64,000 bases of DNA, from the NCBI RefSeq assembly GCF_004348825.1, contig NZ_SMJU01000002.1, forward strand, positions 1-64,000, given 5' to 3'. Shown here piece by piece: positions 1 through 9,575 of this stretch. Source of the stretch: Arundinibacter roseus (GTDB lineage: Bacteria > Bacteroidota > Bacteroidia > Cytophagales > Spirosomataceae). A model generated the notes under the pieces. That model was given only the letters and a program-made list of their open reading frames with translations, did no database searches and was not told the origin of the DNA. Every line of letters begins with the position of its first letter. The stretch's first letter is position 1. Made by a program: the position numbers and the translations under genes.

Positions 1-129
1 TGTACAACCAAAAGTATTTTGATATGAAGAATCAAATAATTTTAACAACTTAATATATCTTTCCTTATTAAGTCCGGTTGCAGAACGCCATTGACGCTCA
101 TTTTTTAGATCATTTATCGATATTTTCAT
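1..129 (-). CDS. DDE transposase, N-terminal fragment (runs off window)
   Basis: An ATG at 127-129 opens 43 codons that stay open to the window edge. The peptide begins MKISINDLKNERQW and continues RSATGLNKERYIKLL. This pattern (a short lead, then [RS]xxTGLxxExYxxLL) resembles the N-terminal helix-turn-helix of IS5-type DDE_Tnp_4 transposases; that is recognition from memory, not a search. Only the DNA-binding start is present, so the catalytic DDE residues cannot be checked. The codon before its ATG is only 15 bases from the stop of the truncated flippase gene, so an insertion-sequence end probably lies between about 130 and 170. It could instead be another short HTH protein. Confidence 0.55.
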   Translation of the reverse strand, partial: MKISINDLKNERQWRSATGLNKERYIKLLKLFDSSYQNTFGCT

Positions 130-144
130 GTGCCAAATTTAAGA

Positions 145-1173
145 CTATTTTTCCATTGCAACAAGTCTAATGTACTCATACTTGAAATTTTCTTTCAAAA
201 AGAATATTAAGATTTCTTCCGAAAAACATATTAAGAATAGCGATCCTCCAAAGGAAACAGTAATATTCAATACAAATACCTTAAGAAATGATTTGAATAT
301 TTGGTTTGGATTAGCCTTATTATCTTCTTGGTAAGAACTTATTAGTGGAAAAATTGGATGAGCAACTTGTGCAGTTAATTGATTTAATTGTATACATATG
401 TTAGTAAATACAGTGTATACAGTTAAAACTGATGGTCCTAAAAGGCTTGCGATAAGCATTTTATCACCATGTGTAAAAATAGATGATCCAATACTTCCAC
501 CCCAAATTCTCAAATTGTATTTGACAAACGTCTTGAAATTTGATATTTCAAAACTCCAATTGAAATTTTGTAAAATATTCAAAAATTTTAATAAAATTAT
601 TATGGTTATTATTGTAATTATTATACTTGCTATAATAAAATATGGCAGATAAGTAAGTTTGAAATATGCAAGAATAATAAATGACGCATTTATTGTTACA
701 ATTTGTACTGTCTGAAAAACATTTAATAATTCATACCTTTGTTTTGATTGTAAAATTGACCAATACAAGTTTTGAATAATTCTTAGAGCAATTAGTATAG
801 AACCTAATTCTAATACTATTGACAACTCCAATTCATATCTTTGAGCTGATGATGGTAATAGGTTTATTAATAAAAATGAAAAAGAGAGAATTGTCAGAAT
901 TACAAATAAAATTGAGACAAGTAAAAGAACTATGCTGTTTGTTAATGTTTGATTTTTTAACTCAGTTGAATGTTCATTTTTGGATAAAAAATATATGAGT
1001 CCTGAACTCAATCCCGCCTCTGAAAGTTGAAATATACTAATTATAGTTGTCGACCAAGTCCATAACCCGTATAATTCAGTTCCAAGTAGCGAGATTAAAA
1101 TTGGTATACTTATTATAGTTGTTGCCATCCTTATTATCTGACCAACTAAATTCGATACTCCTTTTTTAAGCAT
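145..1173 (-). CDS. Wzx-like polysaccharide flippase, C-terminally truncated
   Basis: The protein is a 342-residue, highly hydrophobic chain with about ten predicted membrane helices. It starts MLKKGVSNLVGQIIRMATT, typical of the first helix of MATE-like O-antigen/lipid-linked oligosaccharide flippases, which move polysaccharide units across the inner membrane. A GD(K)ML motif in the middle (near residue 240) is common in this superfamily. Members are usually 400-500 residues with 12-14 helices, so two to four helices appear to be missing. The frame ends right where a transposase fragment begins, so the gene is probably broken by an insertion. The DNA is very AT-rich (19 of 60 G+C in the line starting at 1081), as is common in exchanged surface-sugar loci. 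It belongs to the exopolysaccharide gene group on the minus strand. Confidence 0.75.
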   Translation of the reverse strand: MLKKGVSNLVGQIIRMATTIISIPILISLLGTELYGLWTWSTTIISIFQLSEAGLSSGLIYFLSKNEHSTELKNQTLTNSIVLLLVSILFVILTILSFSFLLINLLPSSAQRYELELSIVLELGSILIALRIIQNLYWSILQSKQRYELLNVFQTVQIVTINASFIILAYFKLTYLPYFIIASIIITIITIIILLKFLNILQNFNWSFEISNFKTFVKYNLRIWGGSIGSSIFTHGDKMLIASLLGPSVLTVYTVFTNICIQLNQLTAQVAHPIFPLISSYQEDNKANPNQIFKSFLKVFVLNITVSFGGSLFLICFSEEILIFFLKENFKYEYIRLVAMEK

Positions 1174-1230
1174 TAAATTTGATTTCTAATTTTTTTAATT
1201 GTTATTTATAGATTTAGGCCTCTGAAAAAA

Positions 1231-1279
1231 AATATCATATTACATTCTAAATGAGATATTCAGAATGTAATATGATATT
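1231..1279 (-). terminator. Rho-independent terminator of the beta-roll protein gene
   Basis: Two perfectly complementary 18-base arms (1231-1248 and 1262-1279) enclose a 13-base loop. On the minus strand the hairpin is followed by six T residues. It lies 20 bases past the stop of the minus-strand gene at 1299-2897 and separates it from the flippase gene. Confidence 0.85.
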
Positions 1280-1298
1280 AAATTTTTTAATTTTGTCT

Positions 1299-2897
1299 TT
1301 ATGGGTTGTTACCTCTCTTTTCTAGATCAATTATACGATTCTTCAATTCTTTGTTTTCGTCTTTTATTTCAAGTAAATATAAAGTCAATTCTTCGATCTT
1401 TCTAAGTAAGAGAGCATCTGTTCTGTGCAAGTCGTTTCCTTGTTTTACCATTTCTTTTGCACTAGGGACATCTGGTAGATGTTTATTTTCTTCTATATAA
1501 TTTTTCACTTCATTTAAATCCATCAATTTGTAATTAGTATTGAATACATAATCTGACCATTCCGAAGTGTTCTTTACAGCTACTTTTACTTTTTCAGTTA
1601 ATAAGCCATCAGATACGACCAATTTATAACCTTTTGGAATTCTCTCTAATTTATCACCGATAACGACACTTCCACTATTTAGATTTTGTAAATTATTATC
1701 TGCGTCTATTCTCCAATTGTTATCTATTGGAGATGCAGATTCCCGAGCACTTGAAGTATTAGATTTTAGTATATTACCATTCGAATCTACAAATAATGGA
1801 TATACAGTGCCGCTTACATTTGGAAGATTTTCAAATCTTACTCCTGTTGAGGTTGTTCCACCTAAGGTCACGTGCAATCGTGAAGTTGGCGCATTATTTC
1901 CTATTCCAATATTTGTTGCTGATGTTCCTAATATCATAGCATTGCTTATTGTTACCGTTGAATTGGTTCCAATAGCAATTGAATTGGATAATGTGGCAGC
2001 ATTTATTCCAGACGGTTTTGAATTGTATCCAATGAAAATATTTTCACCTCCTGATATAAGTCCTTGTCCACTATTTGCACCTAATAATATGTTATCATTA
2101 CCTGTTTGACTGTTTCTGCCAGAATTATACCCAAGAAATAGATTTCTTACTCCGGTTGTATTGTCATATCCTGAGCTCACGCCACAAAAAAAGTTTAAGC
2201 TAGCTGTTGTATTCGAAGCTCCTGCATTGGGTCCAATGAACGTGTTTAATGAACCAGTTGTATTTGAGGAACCAGCTCCACTACCTATAAATGTATTTGA
2301 TTGTCCTGTCGTATTTAACTTTCCGGAATTTACACCGGCGAAAAAATTATTTGTTCCTGAGGTAGTTTTTTGTCCTGCATATGTACCTAAAAATACATTG
2401 AAATTTGCGGTAGTATTACTTTCTCCTGCATATGATCCTATGAATACATTATATGCACCGCTAGACAAAACACTTCCCGCATAATTACCTATGATAGTAT
2501 TTGCGGTTCCAGGAGCTCTTAAAAATGGTAAATTATTTATCCTAATAGCATTCGCACTTGGAATATTAATATCCCCATTGACATGCAGTCTTTGGAGCGG
2601 CGTGTTTGTGCCAAGCCCTACGTTACCGGTATTGAAAAAGATATTTGCGGCATTGTTGGTCCATTGACTTGGGGTGCCTCCTTCATCAGGAGCGAGAAAG
2701 AGGAGTCCGTTGGCATCAACGGTTAGCACCTTGCCGTTCGCGGCTTGTGTTGGCGTGCTGCTGTTGAGGTTTGAAAGCCTTACGCCTTGATTCCCGATGA
2801 CCAAAGGCTGCCCGGCGGGGGTAGTGATTTGATTTTGCGCTACTGCACCAAAGGAAACAGCGAGCAGCAACAGGAGGAATGTAAAGTTCGATTTCAT
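1299..2897 (-). CDS. Secreted beta-roll repeat protein with S74-like coiled-coil tail
   Basis: This is a 532-residue protein with an N-terminal signal peptide (cleavage near the AVA-Q at residue 20). Residues 133 to about 300 hold ten copies of a 17-residue repeat of the form NxFIGxxAGxxNTTGxx, a left-handed beta-roll pattern seen in trimeric adhesins and fibre-like surface proteins. The C-terminus carries EWSDYVF, then NKHLPDVPSA, then a coiled coil rich in Lys and Glu; this module is widespread at the end of Bacteroidota fibre-like proteins, where its role is unproven. It sits between wzz and the flippase, suggesting a cell-surface part linked to exopolysaccharide. A TAnnTTTG box (minus strand, 2920-2927) lies just upstream. 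Composition changes within the gene: about 60% G+C in the line at 2701 but 28% in the line at 2521. Confidence 0.75.
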   Translation of the reverse strand: MKSNFTFLLLLLAVSFGAVAQNQITTPAGQPLVIGNQGVRLSNLNSSTPTQAANGKVLTVDANGLLFLAPDEGGTPSQWTNNAANIFFNTGNVGLGTNTPLQRLHVNGDINIPSANAIRINNLPFLRAPGTANTIIGNYAGSVLSSGAYNVFIGSYAGESNTTANFNVFLGTYAGQKTTSGTNNFFAGVNSGKLNTTGQSNTFIGSGAGSSNTTGSLNTFIGPNAGASNTTASLNFFCGVSSGYDNTTGVRNLFLGYNSGRNSQTGNDNILLGANSGQGLISGGENIFIGYNSKPSGINAATLSNSIAIGTNSTVTISNAMILGTSATNIGIGNNAPTSRLHVTLGGTTSTGVRFENLPNVSGTVYPLFVDSNGNILKSNTSSARESASPIDNNWRIDADNNLQNLNSGSVVIGDKLERIPKGYKLVVSDGLLTEKVKVAVKNTSEWSDYVFNTNYKLMDLNEVKNYIEENKHLPDVPSAKEMVKQGNDLHRTDALLLRKIEELTLYLLEIKDENKELKNRIIDLEKRGNNP

Positions 2898-3036
2898 AGA
2901 AAAAGTAGTTGGAGTTCGGCAAAAATAGTTAAAATACTCAACTAATATAGGGAGGCTACTGCTTTTAAAAAAATGATTGTTATCGAACGGTCACTTAGCC
3001 ATTTTCCTATGAAAGCCTTTTTTGAATAGGAGTATT

Positions 3037-4059
3037 TCATCCGAATTTATGATGAATTTTTTCCTTAACAAACAAAAGTACAATTAAAACCAAAAATCCG
3101 CCAAGAATGGCAAAACCGAGGGCATAGAGGCTTCGTTTGGGCTTACTCTTCCAGTTGGGTATCATCGGTGGTTCGAGTACCTTTAGCACGGGGGCTTCTT
3201 CCAGGGCCTGCAGGCGGGCGGCTTCCAGCTGTCGGGTCAACTCACCGTAGAGGGTTTGCGCCTGCAGGTAATCGTTTTGCAGGCGTTGCTCTTCTACCTG
3301 TGCCATGTTGGTGAAGGCGCTGCGGTTGCGGTCGCGGTAGGCATTCAACGCCACTTCGGTACGTTGGTATTTCCCCTTTGCTTCATTGACCTGCGTGCGC
3401 AGAAAGGCAACTTTTTCGGCCTTTTTCCCTCCCCGGTACTCGCCCACAAAGGTTTTGAGGTAACTAAGCGTGTAGGTGGCACAGGCCGCAGCGAGCGTTG
3501 GGTCCGGCATTTCGGCCCGAATGCTGATGACGCCGGACATTTTATCCATGCTTGCGGTGATGCGGGCGGCCACATCCTTCATGACGCGTTCCTGTTCTTT
3601 GCTAAGCGTAATGAGTGTATCTCCCTGCGCGAGTTGCTGCGGGCTCAGGGGTTGCGCTTCTTCGTCGAGGTAGCTAGCCAACACGATCTTTTCGCCATTT
3701 TGCAGCGGGAAAGGAGTAGATAGCACCTGCATCAGGAATGTTTTGCTGCTGAGAATACTCGGGTAGAGGTCGGGACGCAGGGCATCAGAACTGCTTTTAC
3801 CCAGGGAAAAACCGGCAAGGCTTGCCAGGTCGCTTAGCCCCCCGGCACCAGTACCGGAACCGAATTCGGGCAGTATTTTGGCGGTCGCTTCAAATTGGGG
3901 AGCTATGAGATGTGATATTCCGTAGCCTGCTGCCCCGGAAAGCAACCCGGCGAAGAACAGGATCAGCCAATTTCGTTTGAAAAAGCCAAAAATATCGGAC
4001 AAACTAACTTCGATGACTTCCGAAGAAGGGGGAGAAGGAGTTTCATTCATGAGGTTCAT
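3037..4059 (-). CDS. Wzz/chain-length determinant family polysaccharide co-polymerase
   Basis: The protein has 340 residues. Two membrane helices (about 31-52 and 309-331) flank a large periplasmic region with a coiled coil around residues 205-290, the standard Wzz topology. A Pro-rich stretch with a PPMIPNWKSKP motif precedes the second helix, as in the PxxP signature of the family. These proteins control sugar chain length and work with the outer-membrane exporter. No C-terminal tyrosine kinase domain follows. It starts 5 bases after the stop of the SLBB exporter gene, so the two are clearly co-transcribed. Its G+C content matches the chromosome, unlike the next genes downstream. Confidence 0.9.
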   Translation of the reverse strand: MNLMNETPSPPSSEVIEVSLSDIFGFFKRNWLILFFAGLLSGAAGYGISHLIAPQFEATAKILPEFGSGTGAGGLSDLASLAGFSLGKSSSDALRPDLYPSILSSKTFLMQVLSTPFPLQNGEKIVLASYLDEEAQPLSPQQLAQGDTLITLSKEQERVMKDVAARITASMDKMSGVISIRAEMPDPTLAAACATYTLSYLKTFVGEYRGGKKAEKVAFLRTQVNEAKGKYQRTEVALNAYRDRNRSAFTNMAQVEEQRLQNDYLQAQTLYGELTRQLEAARLQALEEAPVLKVLEPPMIPNWKSKPKRSLYALGFAILGGFLVLIVLLFVKEKIHHKFG

Positions 4060-4064
4060 AATGG

Positions 4065-6557
4065 TTAAAACAACCGGATAATGGTGAGAGCGAGGGTTCC
4101 CAGGAGTGATAAGATAGCCACCCGTTCGGCGGGTGTAGTTTCGCGCCCCGACTTATCAATTTTGATTGGGACATTAATAGTTGTACCGGGCGTAATTTTG
4201 GGGCGGCTGATGAAAAATAGCGCGCGTTTGGTGCGGTCGAGCCGGCCGTTGGCATAGGCCACAAATGCTTTGTGCTTTCGGGCATTATCCGTATAGCCGC
4301 CGGCTTGCGAAATGTAGTCGTTAAAACTAAACTTTGGATCGTAGTTTACGATGGAAGGGTTGAGTACTTCCCCGAGTATGCGAACGGTTTCAATCTTTCG
4401 TGGAATGATGATCGAGTCACCTTCCTGCAACAAAATATTGGCGGGAGAGGAAATATCACGCAGGAGCGAAACCATGTCTAAGCCCACTAGCTGACGGGTC
4501 ACGGGCGGTTCGGTAGGTGTTGCTTCTATATCTTCGTCTTTCCTATCGTTTTCGGTCGGCTGTTGCTGGAGTTCAAGTTGCTTGCGGGTCATTTCTTCCA
4601 GCGTGCGGGTGTTTTTCTGTTCATCTTTGGTAAGTTGTCGGGTCAGACGGGCGCCAGCGAGGTAGGCATTGGCTTTAAGGCCACCGGCCCGTTCGATTAT
4701 ATCGGAAATACGCTCCGTATTGTTTAGGATTGCGTAACGTCCGGGGTAGTTCACTTCACCGGAAATCACGATGGTTTTTTGGGTATCATAGCGCGGAGAT
4801 TTCCGCACAAAGACGAGGTCGAAGGGTTGTAGCCGAAACCTACGGTCCTTGGGCTGCAGCTGCAGGTTTTCCTCAATATCGAAAGAAAAAATACGGGTGG
4901 TTTGGGAAGGTGCAAGATCCGTAGAGTCGTCCCTGACGCGCCGGGCTACCTCGATGCGGTCGGGCGTACCGCCTTCGGCATAGCCTCCGGACAGATAAAT
5001 GAGGTCGGAGACGGTCATGCCTTCCGAATAGGCGTAGGTTCCGGGTTTATTTACCGAACCCTGAATGCTGATATTTTGAGTTGCCTGCAACTGCTGAACC
5101 GACTTAATGACTAAAATATCTTCCCGTTTGAGGGGAATATCCTCAATTTCGCCGCGCATCAGTTGTCCGAGGTCGAAGGAAACCGTTTGCGGACTTAGGT
5201 ATTCATTTTTACGCTGAATGATGGCGCGGTTCAGGAAGGCATCTTCCCGCAGGCCTTCGGCTTTCAGGATAAGTTCTTTAACGGTGGAGGATCCGGCTTC
5301 GATGGCATACAGACCGGGGCGAAACACGGGGCCTTCGATGGTAACGAGGTTTTCGTAGCGATCCAACAGCGGATCTACCTGATAGAGGTCGCCGTCTTTG
5401 AGTTGAAAGGATTCGGCGGCGTCGCTGCCAATCATCCCGATGCGTAATTCTTTTCCGGTATTTCGGCGGTAGCGAACGGAGGCTGTATAGGCATTGCTGC
5501 CAAAGCCGCCGGCGTAGCGCATGAGATCCTGAAAGGTATCGCCGGGCCGGGCTTCAAAGAGACCTTCGTGCTTGACCTCGCCGATGAGTTCTACCCGTGC
5601 CTGATACGGATGAACCATGATGATGTCCTGATCCTGCAGGGTGATATTGTCTTTCAGCTCGGCATTGACGATAAACGAGTAGAGATCAATTTTGGCGACT
5701 ACGTTATTGCCCCGAATGACTTCAATCTTACGGAAAGAGCCGTTTTCGGAGGGGCCACCTGAGAGGTACAGGGCGTTAAAAGCCGTGGCAAGCGAAGAAA
5801 CGGTGTACGAACCGGGCCGCTTGACCTCGCCCGTAACAACTACCCGAATGCTACGGACGTCGCCCAAAGATATGGTTGCATAGGTGCCGCTGCCGGGACG
5901 ATTGAGGGAAGAAAAAGCCTGCCGCAGGCGGGTCACGATCCGCTCGGATGCCTGCTCAATTGTGAGGCCGTTGACGTACACGGGCGCAAGGTTCAGCATC
6001 TTGACCGTTCCTTCGGGGCTGACATTCAGCTGGAAATTTTCTACTGCATTGCCATAAATATCCACAATGAGCTGATCGTCGGGGCCCAGGACGTAGTTTT
6101 TGGGCGTAGCCATGCGTAGGTTTGGCTCAAAGGTCAGGGAAGTATTTCTGAAAAAATTGGCCCCGAAAATTCTTTTTTCAATGTCTGAAAGTTCCACAGG
6201 AGGCTCCGAAGCCTGCGGGTCGTCGTTGAGCGACGTTCCGACCTGCTCGCGGGTATTGGAAGTGGTATCACGCTTCATGCCGGAGGTAGCGTTTGGGTTT
6301 TTCTGAGCTTCCATCAGGGCCGTACGCAGTTTGGCAATATCACTCAGCGTGTAGCCCTGAGCCATCGCGGCCTGCTCGATTTGCATGTCAGTCATGCCAC
6401 TTGCTTTGGCTTGCTTATAGTAGGAAAGCAGCTGCGCCGGGGACACCTGTGCCGGACTGCCAATCCGCGACTGAGCGTGGGTTGGCAGGTTGAGTAAAAG
6501 CAGGCTAAGAGCAAGCAGGCAGAGGAAACGAGGCAATAGAAAACGATTAGTAGTCAT
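4065..6557 (-). CDS. Wza-like SLBB polysaccharide export outer-membrane protein
   Basis: The start chosen is the ATG at 6555-6557 (MTTNRFLLPRF), which gives an immediate signal peptide ending THAQ and a GGAG 13 bases upstream. The frame stays open to 6671, but that extension has no signal-like features and abuts the aspS stop. The 830-residue product has a Poly_export domain (LGPDDQLIVDIYGN) followed by a run of SLBB domains, seen as repeated 'G.V..PG.Y' units (GEVKRPGSYTV, GPVFRPGLY, GSVNKPGTYAY, GEVNYPGRYAI). A single membrane helix lies at the end (LSLLGTLALTIIRL). This is the large exporter type common in Bacteroidota. It secretes exopolysaccharide through the outer membrane together with the downstream Wzz protein. 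Confidence 0.92.
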   Translation of the reverse strand: MTTNRFLLPRFLCLLALSLLLLNLPTHAQSRIGSPAQVSPAQLLSYYKQAKASGMTDMQIEQAAMAQGYTLSDIAKLRTALMEAQKNPNATSGMKRDTTSNTREQVGTSLNDDPQASEPPVELSDIEKRIFGANFFRNTSLTFEPNLRMATPKNYVLGPDDQLIVDIYGNAVENFQLNVSPEGTVKMLNLAPVYVNGLTIEQASERIVTRLRQAFSSLNRPGSGTYATISLGDVRSIRVVVTGEVKRPGSYTVSSLATAFNALYLSGGPSENGSFRKIEVIRGNNVVAKIDLYSFIVNAELKDNITLQDQDIIMVHPYQARVELIGEVKHEGLFEARPGDTFQDLMRYAGGFGSNAYTASVRYRRNTGKELRIGMIGSDAAESFQLKDGDLYQVDPLLDRYENLVTIEGPVFRPGLYAIEAGSSTVKELILKAEGLREDAFLNRAIIQRKNEYLSPQTVSFDLGQLMRGEIEDIPLKREDILVIKSVQQLQATQNISIQGSVNKPGTYAYSEGMTVSDLIYLSGGYAEGGTPDRIEVARRVRDDSTDLAPSQTTRIFSFDIEENLQLQPKDRRFRLQPFDLVFVRKSPRYDTQKTIVISGEVNYPGRYAILNNTERISDIIERAGGLKANAYLAGARLTRQLTKDEQKNTRTLEEMTRKQLELQQQPTENDRKDEDIEATPTEPPVTRQLVGLDMVSLLRDISSPANILLQEGDSIIIPRKIETVRILGEVLNPSIVNYDPKFSFNDYISQAGGYTDNARKHKAFVAYANGRLDRTKRALFFISRPKITPGTTINVPIKIDKSGRETTPAERVAILSLLGTLALTIIRLF

Positions 6558-6672
6558 AATTGGGATATATCTCCACGGCGATGGGATAGATGTAACGGCC
6601 TTATCAATAACTAAAAAATTCAGACGGATGGTATAAAACATACTTTTCAAGTTCGTAAACGGTCGGTTCAAT

Positions 6673-8451
6673 TTAGGAGAGTGCGACCTGAATACTCAGT
6701 TCTTTCATTTGCTGCGGGGCAATGGGCGAGGGGGAGTCGATCATGACATCCCGGCCGGAATTATTTTTAGGAAACGCGATAAAATCCCGGATGGAATCGA
6801 CTCCACCAAACAGCGAACACAGGCGGTCAAATCCAAAGGCAATGCCCGCATGCGGAGGCGCACCAAATTCAAAGGCATTCAGCAAAAAGCCAAACTGCGC
6901 CTGTGCTTCTTCGGGGCTGAACCCGAGCAGGGCAAACATCTTTTGCTGCAGCTCTTTCTGGAAAATCCGAACGGAACCGCCGCCAACCTCCACGCCGTTG
7001 ATCACGAGGTCGTAGGCATTGGCGCGCACCTTGCCGGGCGCCGTATCAAGCAGGGCGATGTCTTCCGGTTTGGGGCTGGTAAATGGATGGTGCATGGCGT
7101 ACCACCGGCCGGTAGAAGGATCGGTTTCGTCTTCTCCGTATTCTAAAAGTGGAAAATCGAGTACCCATAGGACCCGGTAGTTATCGGGTTTTCTGTATCC
7201 GAGGCGTGTGCCCATTTCGAGGCGCAGCTCGTTGAGTTGCTTACGGGCTTTGTCGGTTTCGCCGGGCAAAATCAGCATCAGGTCTCCGGGTTTGGCGCCG
7301 AAGGCATCGGCCCACTGTCTGAGCGTGGCTTCGTCGTAGAATTTATCTACCGAAGATTTCAGGCTGCCGTCTTCGTTGTAGCGAACATATATTAACCCTT
7401 TGGCACCGATTTGCGGCCGCTTGATCCACTCGGTCAGTTCATCGAGCTGCTTGCGGGTATAGACCGCACAGCCGGGCGCACAAATACCCGCGACAAGCTC
7501 GGCAGAATCAAAGACGACAAAATCTTTCCCGGAAGTGAGGTCCCGGTCTTCGCCTTTAAGTTCGACGAATTCCATACCAAACCGAATATCGGGTTTGTCT
7601 GACCCAAAGCGTTTCATGGCTTCTGCGTAGGTGATGCGGGGTACTTCGGGCAGTTCCAGGTTTTTGACTTTCAGAAACAGGTGCCGAATCAGCCCTTCAA
7701 AGGTATTAAGGATGTCTTCCTGCGTTACGAAAGACATTTCACAGTCAATTTGGGTAAATTCCGGTTGGCGGTCGGCGCGGAGGTCTTCATCCCGGAAGCA
7801 CTTCACGATTTGGTAGTAGCGATCAAAGCCGGACACCATCAGGAGTTGCTTGAAGGTTTGGGGCGATTGGGGCAGCGCATAAAACTCACCGGGGTTCATG
7901 CGGCTGGGAACTACAAAATCGCGGGCACCTTCGGGCGTAGATTTGATCAGAACGGGAGTTTCTACTTCTATAAACCGGAGGTCGTCGAGGTAATTGCGGG
8001 TATGCCGGGCTACCTGATGGCGCAGTTCAAGATTTTTGCGTACCGGCGACCGCCGCAGATCGAGGTAGCGATATTTCATGCGGAGATCGTCGCCGCCATC
8101 CGTTTCATCTTCAATCAGAAAAGGAGGCAGTTTGGCAGGATTCAGGATGACGAGTTCGGTTACCCGTACTTCAATGGCTCCGGTATCTATTTTATCATTT
8201 TTGGAAAAACGCTCAATTACTTCTCCTTTGGCCGAAATGACAAACTCCCGGCTCAGCGTGCGGGCGGTTTCGAGGAGTTCACGAGTGGAGGAGCTATCGT
8301 CAAAAAGTAGTTGCGTCAGGCCGTAGCGGTCTCTTAGATCAATCCAAAGCATACCTCCTTTATCACGTACTTTTTGTACCCATCCACAAAGGGTAACTTC
8401 TTGATTTACATGATCTAAGCGCAGCTCGCCACAGGTATGAGTTCGTAACAT
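6673..8451 (-). CDS. aspS: Aspartate-tRNA ligase
   Basis: The 592-residue length matches bacterial-type AspRS. The order is an OB-fold anticodon-binding domain (residues 1-110), the class II core, the bacterial GAD insertion, and the C-terminal core. Class II motif 2 is seen as [18 protein letters not shown], and motif 3 as GIAFGFDRL near the end. It charges tRNA-Asp in the cytoplasm. Whether it also charges tRNA-Asn cannot be settled from sequence reading. The gene is upstream of the exopolysaccharide genes on the same strand, with no terminator visible between, so some read-through is possible. A TAnnTTTG promoter box for it lies at 8501-8508. Confidence 0.97.
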   Translation of the reverse strand: MLRTHTCGELRLDHVNQEVTLCGWVQKVRDKGGMLWIDLRDRYGLTQLLFDDSSSTRELLETARTLSREFVISAKGEVIERFSKNDKIDTGAIEVRVTELVILNPAKLPPFLIEDETDGGDDLRMKYRYLDLRRSPVRKNLELRHQVARHTRNYLDDLRFIEVETPVLIKSTPEGARDFVVPSRMNPGEFYALPQSPQTFKQLLMVSGFDRYYQIVKCFRDEDLRADRQPEFTQIDCEMSFVTQEDILNTFEGLIRHLFLKVKNLELPEVPRITYAEAMKRFGSDKPDIRFGMEFVELKGEDRDLTSGKDFVVFDSAELVAGICAPGCAVYTRKQLDELTEWIKRPQIGAKGLIYVRYNEDGSLKSSVDKFYDEATLRQWADAFGAKPGDLMLILPGETDKARKQLNELRLEMGTRLGYRKPDNYRVLWVLDFPLLEYGEDETDPSTGRWYAMHHPFTSPKPEDIALLDTAPGKVRANAYDLVINGVEVGGGSVRIFQKELQQKMFALLGFSPEEAQAQFGFLLNAFEFGAPPHAGIAFGFDRLCSLFGGVDSIRDFIAFPKNNSGRDVMIDSPSPIAPQQMKELSIQVALS

Positions 8452-8500
8452 AAAATGGAATTAATTCAATATTGTAGGTTGTAGTTTGTAAGTTACGGGC

Positions 8501-8518
8501 CAAAAGTACGTATTTTTG
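8501..8518. promoter_or_regulatory. Back-to-back Bacteroidetes -7 boxes between aspS and a lipoprotein gene
   Basis: TACTTTTG reads on the minus strand at 8501-8508 (toward aspS) and TATTTTTG on the plus strand at 8511-8518 (toward the gene at 8544). Both match TAnnTTTG. No well-spaced TTTG -33 box was found for the minus-strand copy; a plus-strand TTTG at 8485-8488 is 22 bases away, slightly too far. Confidence 0.4.
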
Positions 8519-8543
8519 ACAAATCTATCGTTCCGAACATTCT

Positions 8544-9458
8544 ATGAAATCATGTAGGAAATTTTCCCTAATCGCAATTCTTGCCTTTATCTTTTATTGC
8601 TGCGGAGAGAAAAACCCCTTAAAACCCGGAGCCGGAGGCGGGCGATCTGATTCTTTTGCCACTGTTCCTCAGCGATTTCCGATCACTCCCGGACAAATAG
8701 ACGAAGCCTCCGGACTTACCGATAGCCGAACCATCAACGGGTATTTGTGGACACATCAGGATGCAGGAAGTGTAACTAAATTGTATTTGATTAAACATGA
8801 CGGCACAGACATTCGCAGCTATATCCCCACAGGAATAACCAACCGGGATTGGGAAGATATTGCCGTGGGAGCGGGCCCAACGGAGGGTGTAAGCTATTTG
8901 TACGTGGGTGATATTGGAAACAACGATTCTAATCCGGGCGTCACGTCGCAGTTCATTTACCGCATGCCCGAATTGACTTCGCTCGACGGGCAGTTCAATG
9001 CTGCGTCCATTGACCGGATAACGTACCAATATCCCGACAGTCCGCGTGATGCGGAAACGTTGCTATTCGATCCGTTGACAAAAGACCTGTTTATAGTTTC
9101 CAAAGAACTTACTCAGACAAACTTATACCGTTTGCCCTATCCGCAGGCAATTGAAGGAGTGATGCGTGCGGAGTTGATAGGACGAATTCCTACGGTACTT
9201 TTAGCTACGGGTGGAGATATTTCGGCGGACGGAAAAGAAATTATTGTTCGGACGTATTCTGCGATTTACTATTGGAAACGGCCTGAGGGTCAGTCAATAG
9301 GCGAGGTACTGACCAAAAATCCGGATAAGATGCTTCCCTATGAGCTCGAACCGCAGGGAGAGGCTGTATGCTTTGATAAAGAAATGAATGGCTATTTTAC
9401 TATTAGTGAGCGGCGTAACGCACCGAGTGTAACGCTGAATTATTATAAGCGGCAGTAG
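8544..9458 (+). CDS. Lipoprotein with predicted beta-propeller fold, function unknown
   Basis: The 304-residue protein begins MKSCRKFSLIAILAFIFYCC, a lipoprotein signal with Cys at residue 19 or 20, so it is likely anchored in a membrane facing the periplasm or surface. The mature part has repeated short beta motifs (LWTHQDAGS, YVGDIGNND, LFDPLTKDLFIVSKE) like those of beta-propeller proteins of the SdiA-regulated or phytase-like kind. No catalytic residues are recognised. It is transcribed alone, divergently from aspS. Related proteins are frequent in Cytophagales and are usually annotated only as hypothetical. Confidence 0.7.
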   Translation: MKSCRKFSLIAILAFIFYCCGEKNPLKPGAGGGRSDSFATVPQRFPITPGQIDEASGLTDSRTINGYLWTHQDAGSVTKLYLIKHDGTDIRSYIPTGITNRDWEDIAVGAGPTEGVSYLYVGDIGNNDSNPGVTSQFIYRMPELTSLDGQFNAASIDRITYQYPDSPRDAETLLFDPLTKDLFIVSKELTQTNLYRLPYPQAIEGVMRAELIGRIPTVLLATGGDISADGKEIIVRTYSAIYYWKRPEGQSIGEVLTKNPDKMLPYELEPQGEAVCFDKEMNGYFTISERRNAPSVTLNYYKRQ

Positions 9459-9575
9459 CGGTTGATTTTTTTTGAATGCTATTGTGCCGACGTTGCTGTT
9501 TTCCCTACAGCCGTCAGGCTGACTACGGAAGCCCTTTTTGTAAGAAGTAGTTTACTTCTGTTGCAAAGTCGTTTG

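Noticed and set aside
1998..2501. Regularly spaced repeats that might be a CRISPR array
   Set aside because: The 51-base period is the in-frame 17-residue beta-roll repeat; units differ in DNA sequence and there are no unique spacers.
6558..6671. Longer N-terminus for the SLBB exporter
   Set aside because: The extension has no signal peptide character and abuts the aspS stop; the ATG at 6557 starts a clear signal peptide.
7681..8310. A 209-codon open frame antisense to aspS
   Set aside because: It lacks any recognisable motif and lies wholly within the highly conserved AspRS gene.
9505..9521. Small hairpin CAGCC-GTCA-GGCTG after the lipoprotein gene as a terminator
   Set aside because: The 5-base stem is too short and the nearest T-run is 12 or more bases away; not listed as a feature.
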